From Oikopleura dioica (taxonomy: Eukaryota; Chordata; Appendicularia; Copelata; Oikopleuridae), in NCBI GenBank assembly GCA_907165135.1, contig OU015568.1, positions 8,254,501 through 8,318,500 on the forward strand: a stretch of DNA of 64,000 nt, written 5' to 3'. Shown here piece by piece: positions 34,415 to 46,004 of the stretch. The notes beneath the pieces are model-generated. The model made no database searches, was not told the origin of the DNA, and saw only the letters and a program-made list of their open reading frames with translations. Position numbers and translations under genes: made by a program. Every line of letters begins with the position of its first letter. Positions within the stretch are counted from its first letter, which is position 1.

Positions 34415-34833
34415 ATGTGCGACTCGTGGACTGACTACAGATTCGATTACATCGCCCAAGACGAGCTTGAAGAATTTTGCTCCTGCCAAGGTAAAGCCTT
34501 TCAATAAAGAATTTTTGCTATTTACGACTCAAGCCACATTTACTAAAAGCTTTCATACAGTCATTAAATTTGAGAGATATATTTCTACAGAGCTCCATTT
34601 ATACGATTCTTAGAGCCGGCGATGAAAGCAAAGATCGAGGAGATTATGAACATCTCAATTCTCGCTGCCGTTGGCGTCTCGATCCTGATGATGATCATCC
34701 TCGTCTGCCTCATCGTCAAGAAGCAAAAGAATGAACCTCCACGAAGAAGTAAGCAAATATCAAAAAAACTTTATCTCAATTCAACTTAGACTTGCTGATC
34801 TCACGACCTGTTCATCTTCCAGAAGACATCTAA
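34415..34833 (+). CDS. Small single-span membrane protein (Polinton)
   Basis: Exon 1 gives MCDSWTDYRFDYIAQ and a Cys pair (FCSC). Exon 2 carries a strongly hydrophobic segment (AAVGVSILMMIILVCLIV) followed by KKQK. A short third exon ends in VHLPEDI. Introns are GT-AG with phase kept (exon 2 starts after ...CTACAGAG). The size and layout resemble small viral membrane proteins, but no family is recognised. Confidence 0.5.
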
Positions 34834-35152
34834 ACTCCTTGAAAACAAAGTAAGTTTTTTGAAATTATTTTCTCTCATTTCTAATTCACTTGAAGGCTCT
34901 CACATCTTTGTTGCCGCTCTTCTTCTCATTCCTGTGTGCGAAACGACAATCCTCCTTCTTCCATCTCTCAACCTTTGTGTGCTTCTCCCGTGTGCCGATT
35001 CAATACCTTCTTTCTTCCCAATCTACAGGACATTCACTCTCTTCCTCCGTGTGCCATCCTTTCAATATCCCGTGTGCCGCCATCAATTTCTTCATCTAAA
35101 AGGACACTCTCTTAAACATTTATTTCTATTTAATTTCAGAGAGTAAAAAAGA

Positions 35153-36077
35153 ATGATGGGTCGAAGACCAATACCAACGATTTCTCCTACGACAGCTACA
35201 ACAGAAACAGGCCTGGAAACAACAACTTCTCCTGAGACAGACAGCGGCAAGACAGACGTGATTTTTTTGTATCTCATACGCAGAACAAGGGTTCAGACAA
35301 TCTTAAAGAGTTTTCTTTTTCACGAATTTTCGAACCCAGTTCAGACTGCTTAGTTAAGTTTTTCTCAAAAGAGGTTGCTCTCATCGTAGTGATTTTGGTC
35401 TGGCTTTACTTCGTTTTTCGTCTTGTAATTCAAGGTGAATTGATTTCCTGCTCCGTAAAAACTAAAATTGAGTTTCAGCCATTGTCCATGTTATTACCAT
35501 CCGACACGCTCGTCAGCCAGAAAATCAGCCACCAGCAACAGAACCGCCAGCAAGTCGACAATCAGAAGCTCATCAGCCACAAGGCAGCCTACCAGGTTTG
35601 AGATGTCCTGAAAAACAGCTTATTATATGATATTTAGTACAATCTCCTTCTCCTGAACTCGAGTGGGACGGTTCATTTGACGCCTTGCCCCTTGACCTGT
35701 CCTCGACCGCTCCAAGATCGAATACCAATCTCCTCACTCCGTCTTCTGCTTCCCCTGCTGCCAACAATCCGACTACTGCGACACGCGATCCGACGGTCAA
35801 CTCTGCTGCTTCCGCTCTCAATCTAACTCCTGCCCGTCAAACTGACAATTCCGCCGCTCGCCTTTCTGCTCGCAAACCAAGTGCCGCTTCTTCAATTGCT
35901 ACGCCTTCAGTTTCGCCAGCAAACCCTGCCACTTCCGGCCTCCGAAAAGCTCCAAAGAAAACTTCCACCCGCCTTGCCGAGCCAAAAATCACAAACAGTC
36001 AACCGACCTCCATGGAATGGATCAGTTCGCACGACTTCCGCCGCGACAACAAAGACTCAAACCAAGCGAGACGTTGA
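35153..36077 (+). CDS. Membrane protein with long Ser/Thr/Pro-rich tail (Polinton)
   Basis: Starts MMGRRPIPTISPTTATTETG, a Thr-rich (possibly O-glycosylated) N-terminal region. A transmembrane segment (VALIVVILVWLYFVFRLV) follows, then a Pro/Gln-rich stretch and a ~150-residue Ala/Ser/Thr/Pro-rich tail with basic patches (LRKAPKK) ending NQARR. Introns fit at ~35259-35290, ~35433-35478 and ~35597-35638. The mucin-like ectodomain with one membrane span suggests a surface or virion membrane protein; that is inference. Confidence 0.5.
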
Positions 36078-36390
36078 GCAACCAGGTTAAAGACACCAAA
36101 AGAAAATTGAACTAACAAACATTCTAGCTCGAGCAGTTCGCCAGCGTAAACAGACGTCCTCCCTGTCGATCAACCATTCCCGGAAAAAATATTAGCTGCC
36201 TTTTCAAATGCCTTCCTTTTCTTTGACTGATAATATAGAACATAAGCTATCTACCGAAAGTCCAGATAAAGAATCTCAGAGGTTTGCAGGAATATATACA
36301 AATATTTTATGCATAAATACTATAGAAACATCAAAAATGAAAAGTTAAGGGAGTTTAAACGCAAATCTTTATATTATTGGCCGGAAGGTA

Positions 36391-37625
36391 GCCAAATTTG
36401 GAAATATGTATATTGATATACATGTTTTCTTTTTCCTCAGAGAAAATTTTTGAAACGAGATATGATATTTTTCTTTCTTGATTTTTGAAGCTTAAGAACT
36501 ACTCTTTAAAAGCCATCATTATAAAAATCTCTGGCATGAATGGTTCCACCAGAAAATTTGCGTCAAAATTGACCGAAAACCGAGAATTTTCGGAAAAATT
36601 CTGAAATTTCGATTTTTCGAAAACCATCAAAATATTCGCTTAAATTGTCTCTTATGGATGTTTTTCACCAGAAATGGCAAAAAAGGCTAGAAACAACAAA
36701 CCGTGAAAAAATCATCCAAATTTGGAAATATGTATATTGATATACATGTTTTCTTTTTCCTCAGAGAAAATTTTTGAAACGAGATATGATATTTTTCTTT
36801 CTTGATTTTTGAAGCTTAAGAACTGCTCATTAAAACCCATTATTATTAAAATCTGTGGAATGAATGGTTCTTCCAGAAAATTCGCGTCGAAATTGGCCAA
36901 AAATCGAGAATTTTCGGAAAAATTCTGAAATTTCGATTTTTCAAAAAACCGTCGTAATATTCGCTTAAATTGATCCTTATGGTTGTTTGGTCACTAAAAA
37001 TGGTAAAAAACATCTAGAAACAACAAACTGAGAAAAAAATATTTGATTTTGGAGAAAAAATCATCCAAATTTGAAAATATGTATATTGATATACATGTTT
37101 TCTTTTTCGTCAGAAAGAAATTTTGAATAGAGATATGATATTTTTCTTTCTTGTTTTTTGAAGCTTGAGAGCTACTCTTCAAAAGCCATCATTACACAAA
37201 TCTGTGGAATGAATGGTTCCACCAGAAAATTTGCGTCAAAATTGACCAAAAATCGAGAATTTCCGGAAAAATGCTGAAATTTCGATTTTTCAAAAACCGT
37301 CGTAATATTCGCTTAAATTGATCTTTATGGTTGTTTGGTCACTAAAAATGGTAAAAACAGCTAGAAACAACAAACTGAGAAAAAATATTTGATTTTGGAG
37401 AAAAATCATCCAAATTTGAAAATATGTATATTGATATACATGTTTTCTTTTTCGTCAGAAAAAATTTTGAACAGAGATATGATATTTTTCTTTCTTGTTT
37501 TTTGAAGCTTGAGAACTACTCTTTAAAAGTCATCATTACACAAATCTCTGGCATGAATGGTTCCACCGGAAAATTCGCGTCAAAATTCACCAAAAATCAA
37601 GAATTTTCGGAAAACCGAAAACTTT
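36391..37625 (+). repeat. Four tandem ~340-bp repeats
   Basis: Units beginning CCAAATTTGRAAATATGTAT start near 36391, 36716, 37068 and 37410 (periods ~325-352 bp). Each contains the near-palindrome GTATATTGATATAC and the segment ATTCGCTTAAATTG, except that the last unit is cut short. There is no coding potential; similar short ORFs in each copy are by-products. It lies between convergent Polinton genes. Confidence 0.85.
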
Positions 37626-37825
37626 CATTTTTGGGAAAGAAAGTTCCACTTTCATTTTTCTTCATCAAAGAAAATGTTTATAAACAATATGCAGGGTCGA
37701 TTGCTCTGTCTTTGCCTCAACGATAAATAAATTACTTTTGAAATTTTATTTCTTTGTTTATTTGGAGACTGGCAGAAAGTGATGTACTAAAGAAACATGT
37801 GGAAAGTTATTGAGAATGATAAAGC

Positions 37826-37862
37826 AGTGCCATACATCCGAGACGAGGGAAAAAAATGCAAA
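37826..37862 (+). repeat. Inverted fragment of the neighbouring gene
   Basis: TGCCATACATCCGAGACGAGGG on this strand repeats, in inverted orientation and with a few changes, the coding segment for VPYIRDEGKK of the minus-strand gene at 37952-38485 (near 38045-38075). It is a small duplication remnant at that gene's 3' side. Confidence 0.65.
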
Positions 37863-37951
37863 GAAAAAGAAAGATAGTGAGAAAGGCGCAGAAAAGGGGA
37901 GAAAAGCAGGACATGGATACTCGTCAATCGAGTAAGGGAGTCTTCGTTGTT

Positions 37952-38485
37952 TCATTCCAGCTGGTAAGTGTAGATTTGCAAGGTTCCAATGGTCAAATCA
38001 GGCTTGATCTCCAGGGCGACATCGAATTTGGGATTCTTGATTTTGTATTTTTTTCCCTCGTCTCGAATGTATGGCACGTCTGTATCAATCACTTGCCGAA
38101 AGTCACCGCTGCCGCGGAAGATTACGGAGACGTGGCGACTTCTTGTCATCGAGCGTTCCCGAACTTTGACGGTTCTTCCTTCGTAATTTTTTGATCGGCA
38201 TGACGCGAGGTTGATTTTGTAGAAGCATGGATGGTCCTGCATTCCAAGTGGATACGTGATGACCTGAAGAAGGTCCGTCTTGAATCCGCGCATGACGACC
38301 GGACCTCTCCAGTCAAGAAGGCCAGGGAGAGATTTCGAGCGTTTTATCCATCTCTCAAGGTATTTCGTCGATCCGCTCACTTCACGCTCCATGGACCTCG
38401 CTATGTCCATGTGATTGTATTCAGCTTTATTCTCTTTTTCGACGTCGCTGTCAGCAAGATTCATGGAGGAGAACTTGTCATTCAT
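37952..38485 (-). CDS. Polinton protein of unknown function, paralogue 1
   Basis: 177 residues in one exon from the ATG at 38485. It has a charged N-terminal ~55 residues, then a beta-rich-looking domain (LLQVITYPLGMQDHPCFYKI ... FDVALEIKPDLTIGTLQIYTYQLE). It aligns with the plus-strand protein at 39490-39993: both share a hydrophobic-PLG-aromatic core and a C-terminal ALxIxxxL...YTYxL/YSLVV pattern. No family is recognised. The paralogue pair flanks the RING gene. Confidence 0.6.
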   Translation of the reverse strand: MNDKFSSMNLADSDVEKENKAEYNHMDIARSMEREVSGSTKYLERWIKRSKSLPGLLDWRGPVVMRGFKTDLLQVITYPLGMQDHPCFYKINLASCRSKNYEGRTVKVRERSMTRSRHVSVIFRGSGDFRQVIDTDVPYIRDEGKKYKIKNPKFDVALEIKPDLTIGTLQIYTYQLE

Positions 38486-38689
38486 TTTCTGCTTGCAAAA
38501 AGAGTGTTTCGATTTTGATACTTCTGCCCAAAACTCTCTGCTTTTATCAGTATCTTCATTTCTAGCGCCTCCATTAGGCCATATGGCACCTGCAAGATTT
38601 AACGCAGCTTAAATTTCATGCACTGGATTTTATTGAGAACAGCTTGCCTAGGTGCACAGGGAAAGACAGATTGCAGCGTTTAAAAAGTT

Positions 38690-39301
38690 TTACTCGATTC
38701 CAGTTTCATGAACGATGTCCATAAAGTTGGTGTACTCAAACGGCAAATTGCAGAAGGAGCATCTTTTGAATTCACGTCGGATTTTCTCGTAGCATTTCGT
38801 GCAGTAGAAGTGTTTGCAGGGGCTGTGTGTCTAATAAAAGCGTCCGTTAAAAATGTGAAGAAAAAAAGTTTAAGTTACCATTGGTTCTTCTTCTCCATGG
38901 CAAATCATGCAGTTTTTCATCTCTTCATCGTCGATCTGTCTCGCAGCCATTCTTCTTTGTCGAAGTTTCGTAACCAGTGATCCAAAGCAGTCTGCAATCG
39001 AAAAAGTTTTGCAGAAATCCGAAACTGTAAGTGGGTACGAAAAATACTCGTCGTCGCATTTGATAGCCTGTTTCTCGAAAGCTCTCCATTCTTCGGGCGT
39101 CAAAGGGACATACGCTTGTCCTTTGCACAATTCACAATGTGAATATCTTGTAGCTTTCGTTCCCTCTTCGTTCTTTGCATACTTCACGTCGGGATGAAAA
39201 ACACCGAAATTCCGAGTAATTTTCTTATTGCATTGCAGGCAGAAAATTACAATCTCATCTTCGGTGAAGTCTTCATTTATAAGGTAGTATTTCCGTGGCA
39301 T
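38690..39301 (-). CDS. RING-finger protein, putative E3 ubiquitin ligase (Polinton)
   Basis: Two exons (38879-39301 and 38690-38830) with a GT-AG intron that splits the RING. The spliced C-terminus has the ligands of a C3HC4 RING: CMIC, then PCKHFYCTKC, then RCSFC. The N-terminal part has further Cys pairs (FCLQCNKK, CELCKG) that may form another zinc site. RING proteins recruit E2 enzymes and ubiquitinate targets; large DNA viruses use such proteins against host factors. A role in this element is inference. It is transcribed divergently from 39490-39993. Confidence 0.75.
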
Positions 39302-39489
39302 TTTAGATGAAAAGTTTGCGAGCACGAGTTTTTTTATAATTCGAGGTTGAGCCCAAACTCTTGATGGCGCCGAGTTTCGCGGCGTGCTTTCAGATTTGTG
39401 GCGTTCTTTCCGGTTACGCAGTGTGCGTTCAGAGCTCAATTGCGACGCTAGAAATTCAAAATAAAAAGTCTGGGTAGAGAAGAAAAAGA

Positions 39490-39993
39490 ATGAAAAAGTA
39501 CTATTTGAATTTTTCCGAGATGGAATCGTCTGACAGCGAGGTCGAAGAGGTCGAACAGACAAACACCGGACTGGAATTTCTGCTCAGGAACGCCCGATCT
39601 CACCCACTCCCTCAATTACGTCCTTTCTTGGAAGAAATCTATCACTTCTCAGAGCGCGAACCGTGGATACTCAAGTTCAAGGGATTTTTCCTGGTTAAAA
39701 GCGACTCAGGGATCTTTCAACTGGTCAAGTTTCCCCTTGGACCTCGTCATTGCTGGACCTTGGAAACGACCATTGGATCGGACCACCTCACCGATCTGGA
39801 CAACCGTCTCTGTGCGCGAATCGCGGAGCAAGAAAACAAAGTCCTTGTCGTTGTTGATTCAGCCGTACTTATGGTCAACTCAGTTCCTCGACGACGATCC
39901 CGACTTGAAAACGACGGCTACGAGCTTGCCCTCTCGATTGAAAACGGCTTAGCTGTATTTTACTCTGTTGGAACCTACTCACTTGTTGTCTAA
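39490..39993 (+). CDS. Polinton protein of unknown function, paralogue 2
   Basis: 167 residues in one exon. An acidic N-terminus (MESSDSEVEEVEQ) precedes a domain FQLVKFPLGPRHCWTLET ... YELALSIENGLAVFYSVGTYSLVV that matches the core of the minus-strand protein at 37952-38485 in order and spacing, at low identity. It shares a short divergent promoter region with the RING gene. Function unknown. Confidence 0.6.
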   Translation: MKKYYLNFSEMESSDSEVEEVEQTNTGLEFLLRNARSHPLPQLRPFLEEIYHFSEREPWILKFKGFFLVKSDSGIFQLVKFPLGPRHCWTLETTIGSDHLTDLDNRLCARIAEQENKVLVVVDSAVLMVNSVPRRRSRLENDGYELALSIENGLAVFYSVGTYSLVV

Positions 39994-40129
39994 TACAGTT
40001 TTTCTCCATACCTTTTTGTTGATTTTTATTTATAAGCAGGAAGTTGACCTTGTTGTATTGGTTGAGCCGGTGGCGCAGGTGAACTCGAGTGGAAAACGAT
40101 AATAAAAAGAGCAATCGTTTTGATTGAGC

Positions 40130-43100
40130 ATGAAGAGATATAATTTGTATTTTCCTGGATTAAATCCATGGATAACTTTGGGAGAGATCCAGAGATTTGG
40201 CGGCGATTTCAAAACCTTATTCAAGGACGGAAAACTCGCAGAGTCTCGATTTATTTCTCATATTCATAATCTTTCATTAGTGCATTCGGCGTTTAGCAAG
40301 GAAGAGATCATAGCATTTTACAACCTTGACATTGTCAACGTAAAATCTAAGTTCAAACATACGATAAAACTCGTTCTTCTTGAGGAAAGTGTTCTGAGAA
40401 GAACAAGCGTTATAATCGAAGAGGGTGAATGCTATTTTTATCTTTACCCATTTGACACATTTCTCGCAAAATTATACAGAAAGAAATCCAATATCAATAG
40501 CATAAATGATTTCTCATTCAAAATAGATGGTCTGAGTCTTTTTGAAGGACCAAATGATGTTTTTTCGAAAGATCTATCAAAAATTGCGAAAAAACTTGCA
40601 GCAGAGGTAAATTTTTTCCAATTAATCACTAATCACATGAATCTTTACAAACTTGAGCTACTACAAACTTTTTCAAGCGATAAAAACTCGAGGATCCTCA
40701 ATTTTATTGTTGATAAAGACGAACTTCTTTCCACAAATAAGCTTAATCTAAGATATATTTTTGATATGAACAGTTTGGGCAATGTGTACAAATGTTCGAA
40801 CTCCCTCTGTGGATTTGAAACCTTTTTCGAATCATACTTGCAGAATCATGAAAAGGGATGTCAAAGGCGAGTAAAAAAGATCACTCCTAATCAACGAGTC
40901 TACGGTACATCAATTAATCCGATTGAAGAGGCGATTCAAGCTGGGTTTCTTTCACCTGAGATGAGAAAATACAGAAAAACCAGATTTAGTAAGTTTCATC
41001 TATGATGACAAAAAATAAAAGGTTTAAGTCACTTTTGATATCGAGACCATGGAGCGTCAGATTGAAGAAACCAACAAGTCAACAACAGTTCACTCTGAAC
41101 TTCGACTTCTTTCAATCGGAATAGGAAGCAACTTCGGATACCAGCGATTCTTGATCCGACGGAATGACGAGAATGACGGGGCAAAAGAGCTTGTTCAAAG
41201 ATTTGTTGACGAAATTGAATCTCTTGCAGTCGCTGAAGAAAATTATCTCCCATCTGAGCTAAGAGACTCGATTCAAAACCTCCAAAACATCGATATGAAT
41301 TCAGGTAGTATTTTTCTCCCAATAGTTGCTGACAATTTTGAAGTGCATGCTGAGCAAAAGATGAAAATCCGATATTTACGTCGAGAACTCACAAATTATG
41401 CAAAAATGGACATCTTTGGTTTCAATAGTGCTAAGTTTGATTTGAAAGTCTTAAGTCCGTATCTTATCCCAATTTTGATGAAAAAACACGGGTCCAAATT
41501 TACAAGTATTAAAAAAGGCAGTCATTACTTCTCTATGTCAACCCCGAAATATCAATTCAAAGATGCAAAACTTTTTAGCACTCCAACTGATCTTGCTGGA
41601 TATCTTAAACAAGGAGGAGTCGACGAAGGAAAGGCGATTTGGCCTTATGAAAAATATCATAGCGTTTTTGATATCATGAATGACAAGAATTTTCCTCCTC
41701 GAGAGGATTTCTTCTCGAGTCTTAAAAATAAAGCTATTTCAGAAGAAGATTATGAAATTTTCAAAGATGAATTTAACAAAAATCAAAGAAGAGACCCCCA
41801 TTATTCCATGGCTCATTGGCTTCAGCACTACAATTTGGCAGATGTCACTCCTTTTGCGAAAGCCATCGACAATCAATTCAAATTATTCTTTGAGACTTTC
41901 AAAATTGACCCTTCTTTTTGCATGAGTCTACCAAAATTTGCGATGGCGTGCGTTTTTGAAGGGTATTCGAAAGATTCACCGCTCACATGTAAGTTATTTT
42001 TTGTGAAATTGATTTTAATAATATTTTTCAAGTTTCCTTCCACCGTACTTGTCACAAAGAACATAAACTTCTCCGCGATAATATCATCGGTGGTCTGGTA
42101 AACGTCTATTCTCGCTACACTGAGCTTCGACCCGAGGTGGACGCTCCGAGAAATGCCAAGTTCGCGCCAAATGGGGATCCTTTTACAAAGATAGTCTTTT
42201 TTGACTTCAATGCTTTGTACTTGTACGCACAGAAGATGCTATTACCGTCCACTCCAGGTAATTTTTTTACTGTTTCTGAGCTCACTCTTATGATAAGGTA
42301 TCAGATGGCAGAAAATCGACAATACCGTCTTTCGAAAATCCATAATGACGTCGGACAACTCTCTTGCTGCGCTTCAATGGCTTACATACATTGACGAGTT
42401 CAGCCCCTTGTTGGTTCAGACTAATGGAGAGCGGGTCCGACTTGAGCATCAGTATTTCAGGGGAGAGCACCAGGTCCTTAATTATAAAATTGACGGGTAC
42501 GCTTGTGTTGATGGACAGCATCATTATTTCGAGTTTTTAGGATGTTATTTTCATCAATATTGTGTTGATTGCAACCCCGGTCAGATTGACCATGGGTTTG
42601 AGAAGAAACGTCGAATTTTGTCCAGAAAAGGGACTGTTCACATCATGCGAGAATGTGAATGGGTTCACCGACGAAATAAATATTATGTTGACCGAGTTTC
42701 TAAATATTGGGGACATATTTTCAAGCTGAAAGAATCAGAAAAAAGCATTCTTGAAGGAATAAAAAATGATGAGATATACGGATTTATCGAGGCCGATGTT
42801 TCTTGTCCGAAAGAAGTTTTTGATCAGATTTCGTACATAAATTTTCCTCCGGTCATTCAGCGTATGAAAATCACTGACGAGCATTTGAGTTCATATATGA
42901 AAGCTCAGTTTGAGAAAACTGGAAGCAAGTGCGACCAGGAAACTGTTGTTCAGACTTACAATGGTAAGAAAATGTTTCTCTTGACAACATTAGTGAAATT
43001 TTATCTTGAACTTGGTTTGGAAATAACAAATATTCGATCTTTTACTCAATTTCGAGCGACCAAAAGTCTAAGCGATTATGCCAATAATATAACCAATGGT

Positions 43101-44059
43101 CGCGTAAACGCCCTTGATGCCAATAACTCTGCTCTCGCTTTGGCTTTTAAGACCATCGGAAATTGCGGAGGATTTGGGAAGGCGATCGAGCAAGTTGATC
43201 GTCCAAATACAAAATTCAACGACGATAAACAGCTCAAGAAATCTATTGTTAAACCAACTTATAAATCATCGGAGGCTCTCTGTCAAGAAAACGGAGAGTA
43301 TGAAATTTCAGAGGTCATTTTTGACAAGTTGCGGATCAAAGATGATAAGCCAACTGTTCTCGGTGTGGCTATTCTTCAAAATTCAAAACTCCATTTTCTC
43401 TCCTTTGTTTACAATTTTCTTCACAAATACCTGAGACCTGGGTCCTACAAGCTAAACTACTGTGATACTGACAGCTTAGCAATATGTAAGTTTGTATTTT
43501 CTGCCACTTATAAAAATATTTCAGCGTTTACTCGAAGCGGAACGGATGGACAAACAACAAGGTCACAGATGGAAGCCGCTCTGCTACCATGTGTTCGAGA
43601 GGAGCTTATGGAAGAGTTTCTTCAAGTTTGGCACAAATGGATTGTTCTTGAAGACACCACTCTTAATCATAAAACTCCTGGTCTTCTCAAAGGTTTGATC
43701 ATTTTGCATCTGGATTTTAAACTCTAATAGCTGAGTGGCAAACAAATAACGGCGCCCTTGTCTGCCTCGGAAACAAGATGTACTTTGGCTTTGATGAAGA
43801 AAAGAAAGAGAGCAAGCGATCGACGAAAGGAGTTCCTCATAATCACGAGCTCAAACTTCAAGAATTTCTCGACTGTTTAAAAGGGACCATTGCCACAAAT
43901 AATACTTGTCAAGTTCGCATGTTACGCTCGACCAACGACAATATTGTTAAGCGGATTTCGATTGAAAAAAAAGTTCTTTCGAATATTTTTGTTAAACTTC
44001 GAGTCATGTCGGACGGCGTGACATGTAAACCACTGACCCTTGACGGTAAAATCCTTTAA
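40130..44059 (+). CDS. Protein-primed family B DNA polymerase (Polinton)
   Basis: ATG at 40130. Exons are joined by short introns at 40989-41028, ~41989-42032, ~42260-42299, ~43483-43524 and ~43694-43730. The 3'-5' exonuclease motifs are TFDIET (Exo I) and FGFNSAKFDL (Exo II). Polymerase motif A is FFDFNALYLYA, motif B KTIGNCGGFGK and motif C YCDTDSL, with a KGVP near the end. Between motifs A and B lies the insert typical of Polinton polymerases (YFEFLGCYFHQYC, RECEW), thought to be nuclease-like. A C-x4-C-x14-H finger-like motif sits before the exonuclease. The enzyme should replicate the element from protein-primed ends. The motif residues are intact. Confidence 0.92.
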
Positions 44060-44121
44060 TCTGTTCCATTTCAATAAATCTTGGTGCATATATATCAACT
44101 GGCTTCACTCTTTTTTGCAAA

Positions 44122-44667
44122 ATGCCTTTTTATCCATCAGAGCGAGCTGATCTTGAAGCGCTTCGAAAAGAATATGGAGGAACTTACCTTCCTCTCGCCG
44201 AAGAGGAGCTCGATTTTTTCCGACAAACCGAGAGAGTTGGTCAGCTTCACAACAGGCTAATCATACCTCCTCCGAAACCTGGGCGAATCGTTGAAACTGC
44301 TCATTTGAGATTACTCTTAAATAAAAATTTTGATTTGAACAGCCTCATCGAAGACATCTTCGATGTGATTTCTCCAGTATTTCGAATCAAAATTGATTTC
44401 GGTTTTCTCATGGAAAATATTTTGACTGAAGATCCAGATTCCCGCTACCGATTTCACTGGCCTCAAATATCAACTGGACTTCCGATCGAGCCACACTTGA
44501 TTAAAGACAAATTTTCCAAGAAAGCCTTTCTTGAAAATATTCCAAGCTGGTCCGAAATTCCTCAAATGGTCGAGATCGAGCACGAGAATCAATCAAGCTT
44601 CAGAAAGAGCGGGTTCAATCTGACTAAACTTCTCACCTGCAGCGTCTACGTTACAAAGATGAAATGA
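44122..44667 (+). CDS. Polinton protein of unknown function
   Basis: 181 residues, single exon, starting 62 bp after the polymerase stop on the same strand, with a polyadenylation-like AATAAA in the gap (~44074). It starts MPFYPSERADLEALRKEYGG; Pro-rich (IIPPPKPGR) and amphipathic segments follow. No domain is recognised. Position next to the polymerase might suggest a replication role, which is not supported by motif. Confidence 0.55.
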   Translation: MPFYPSERADLEALRKEYGGTYLPLAEEELDFFRQTERVGQLHNRLIIPPPKPGRIVETAHLRLLLNKNFDLNSLIEDIFDVISPVFRIKIDFGFLMENILTEDPDSRYRFHWPQISTGLPIEPHLIKDKFSKKAFLENIPSWSEIPQMVEIEHENQSSFRKSGFNLTKLLTCSVYVTKMK

Positions 44668-45212
44668 AACCAAGACGCAGCGGGACTCTCAGTGTGACCT
44701 TGTTTCTACTCTGCGCGCCCTCTTTTGGATACTCTACTCGATTTAACATCTCAAATTTCTTAATTCTCATCAAATCCAAAAAATGAAACTCAAATTTTTA
44801 TATCTATCATTATGATCGCTTCTGCAAAAATGGAAATTGAATTCTAAAATGAAACACTATCATTAAAAACATTGTTGTTATCACTTCGGGATATAATTCT
44901 TATCAAATGAAAACTGTTTTGACAACTTCGTCTTCTGTATCAACCGCTTTCTTAAAATGAAACAGTATATTTTTTAATCGTTATTGTCATTGGCTTACCG
45001 AATACATTCCAAATTTCTGAAATCTCTTTGCTTTGATTGCATAAAAAAAAACGCTTAATACAATTTATATTTTCACCAAATTTTATTTTCACCAGATAGA
45101 AATTGAGTAGAAAAAACAAAGAAGTATGAAAGATCAGAAATTTTTAGGAGCAGAAATTTTGAGAAGCAGAAACAGAAAAGAGCCGAAATTGAAAAAGCTT
45201 GCATTTGATTAT
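44668..45212. other. Polinton non-coding, AT-rich
   Basis: Lies between the convergent plus-strand unknown gene and the minus-strand paralogue array. AAAATGAAAC occurs several times. I see no gene. Confidence 0.4.
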
Positions 45213-45716
45213 TCAGAGGCTCCGAGACTTTTTTGGTGGTGGAACAGCTTGGTAGTCCTCGTTGATGTAAATCGTTCCTGTTTGCTCGGGCTGCGTTAGA
45301 ACATCATCGTCGGGAGTTGTACGCAAGTTCCATCCAAGAACGGACGGAGATTGGAAGACATTTTCTTGACCGCAGATGGGACAGTCATGAGATGGCTCTT
45401 CTTCAGGTTGGAATGGCATAGTGTACCTGAAAATGTACGCTTTTGGCTCATTTCTCATCTGTTCAGAGAGTGTTTGAAGAGCCTCGCGTTCGATCTCGAT
45501 CAGTAGCTGCTTCTTGGTGTGGCGAAACTCGAGCAGGTGAAGGAACTCGACTTCGAGCTGATGTTTAGTTGAAACAGGCAGACGGAGCTCAATTTCTTCT
45601 CCTGAGAATCCATCAGGAAAAAATTTATCGTCATTCGAGATCACTGAAGCGTCGATGTAGAAAACTCCTCCTTTATTGGCGGTGTGAAAATCAAAGTCTT
45701 TGATTGTAACGATCAT
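45213..45716 (-). CDS. Polinton paralogue array, member 1
   Basis: 167 residues from the ATG at 45716 (MIVTIKDFDF). Shares with the next two genes the pattern MxVxIxxFxFxxxxxGGxFxIxA, then a conserved middle (STKHQLEVEFLHLLEFRHTKK). A Cys pair (CPICGQ) lies near the C-terminus, possibly zinc-binding. The tail is Pro/acidic with PPPKKSRSL. The three genes have similar spacing and orientation, so they arose by tandem duplication. Function unknown; the position beside the capsid gene makes a virion role possible. Confidence 0.6.
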   Translation of the reverse strand: MIVTIKDFDFHTANKGGVFYIDASVISNDDKFFPDGFSGEEIELRLPVSTKHQLEVEFLHLLEFRHTKKQLLIEIEREALQTLSEQMRNEPKAYIFRYTMPFQPEEEPSHDCPICGQENVFQSPSVLGWNLRTTPDDDVLTQPEQTGTIYINEDYQAVPPPKKSRSL

Positions 45717-46004
45717 TTTGCGAATGAGAGAAGAATCGATTTTGCTCCTGAAGTTCAAATGCACTGGTTAACCAGTGCTCTTTTCCTAGCCTTGACACCG
45801 CTTCTACGCTTCCTTTGTTTATAAATAAAAGATCCTGCTTCAAAAAACTACAAAAAGATTTATCACCGACATTTATTTTCACCGAAAAATATTTACAAAG
45901 GAAAGCACGACAAAATAAAAGTAAAGTAGAGCAAGCACCACAGTTTATCTAAGAAAGTATAGAAAAGCAAAGCACCACAAGAAAAGACAGTTTCATTTGA
46001 AGAT

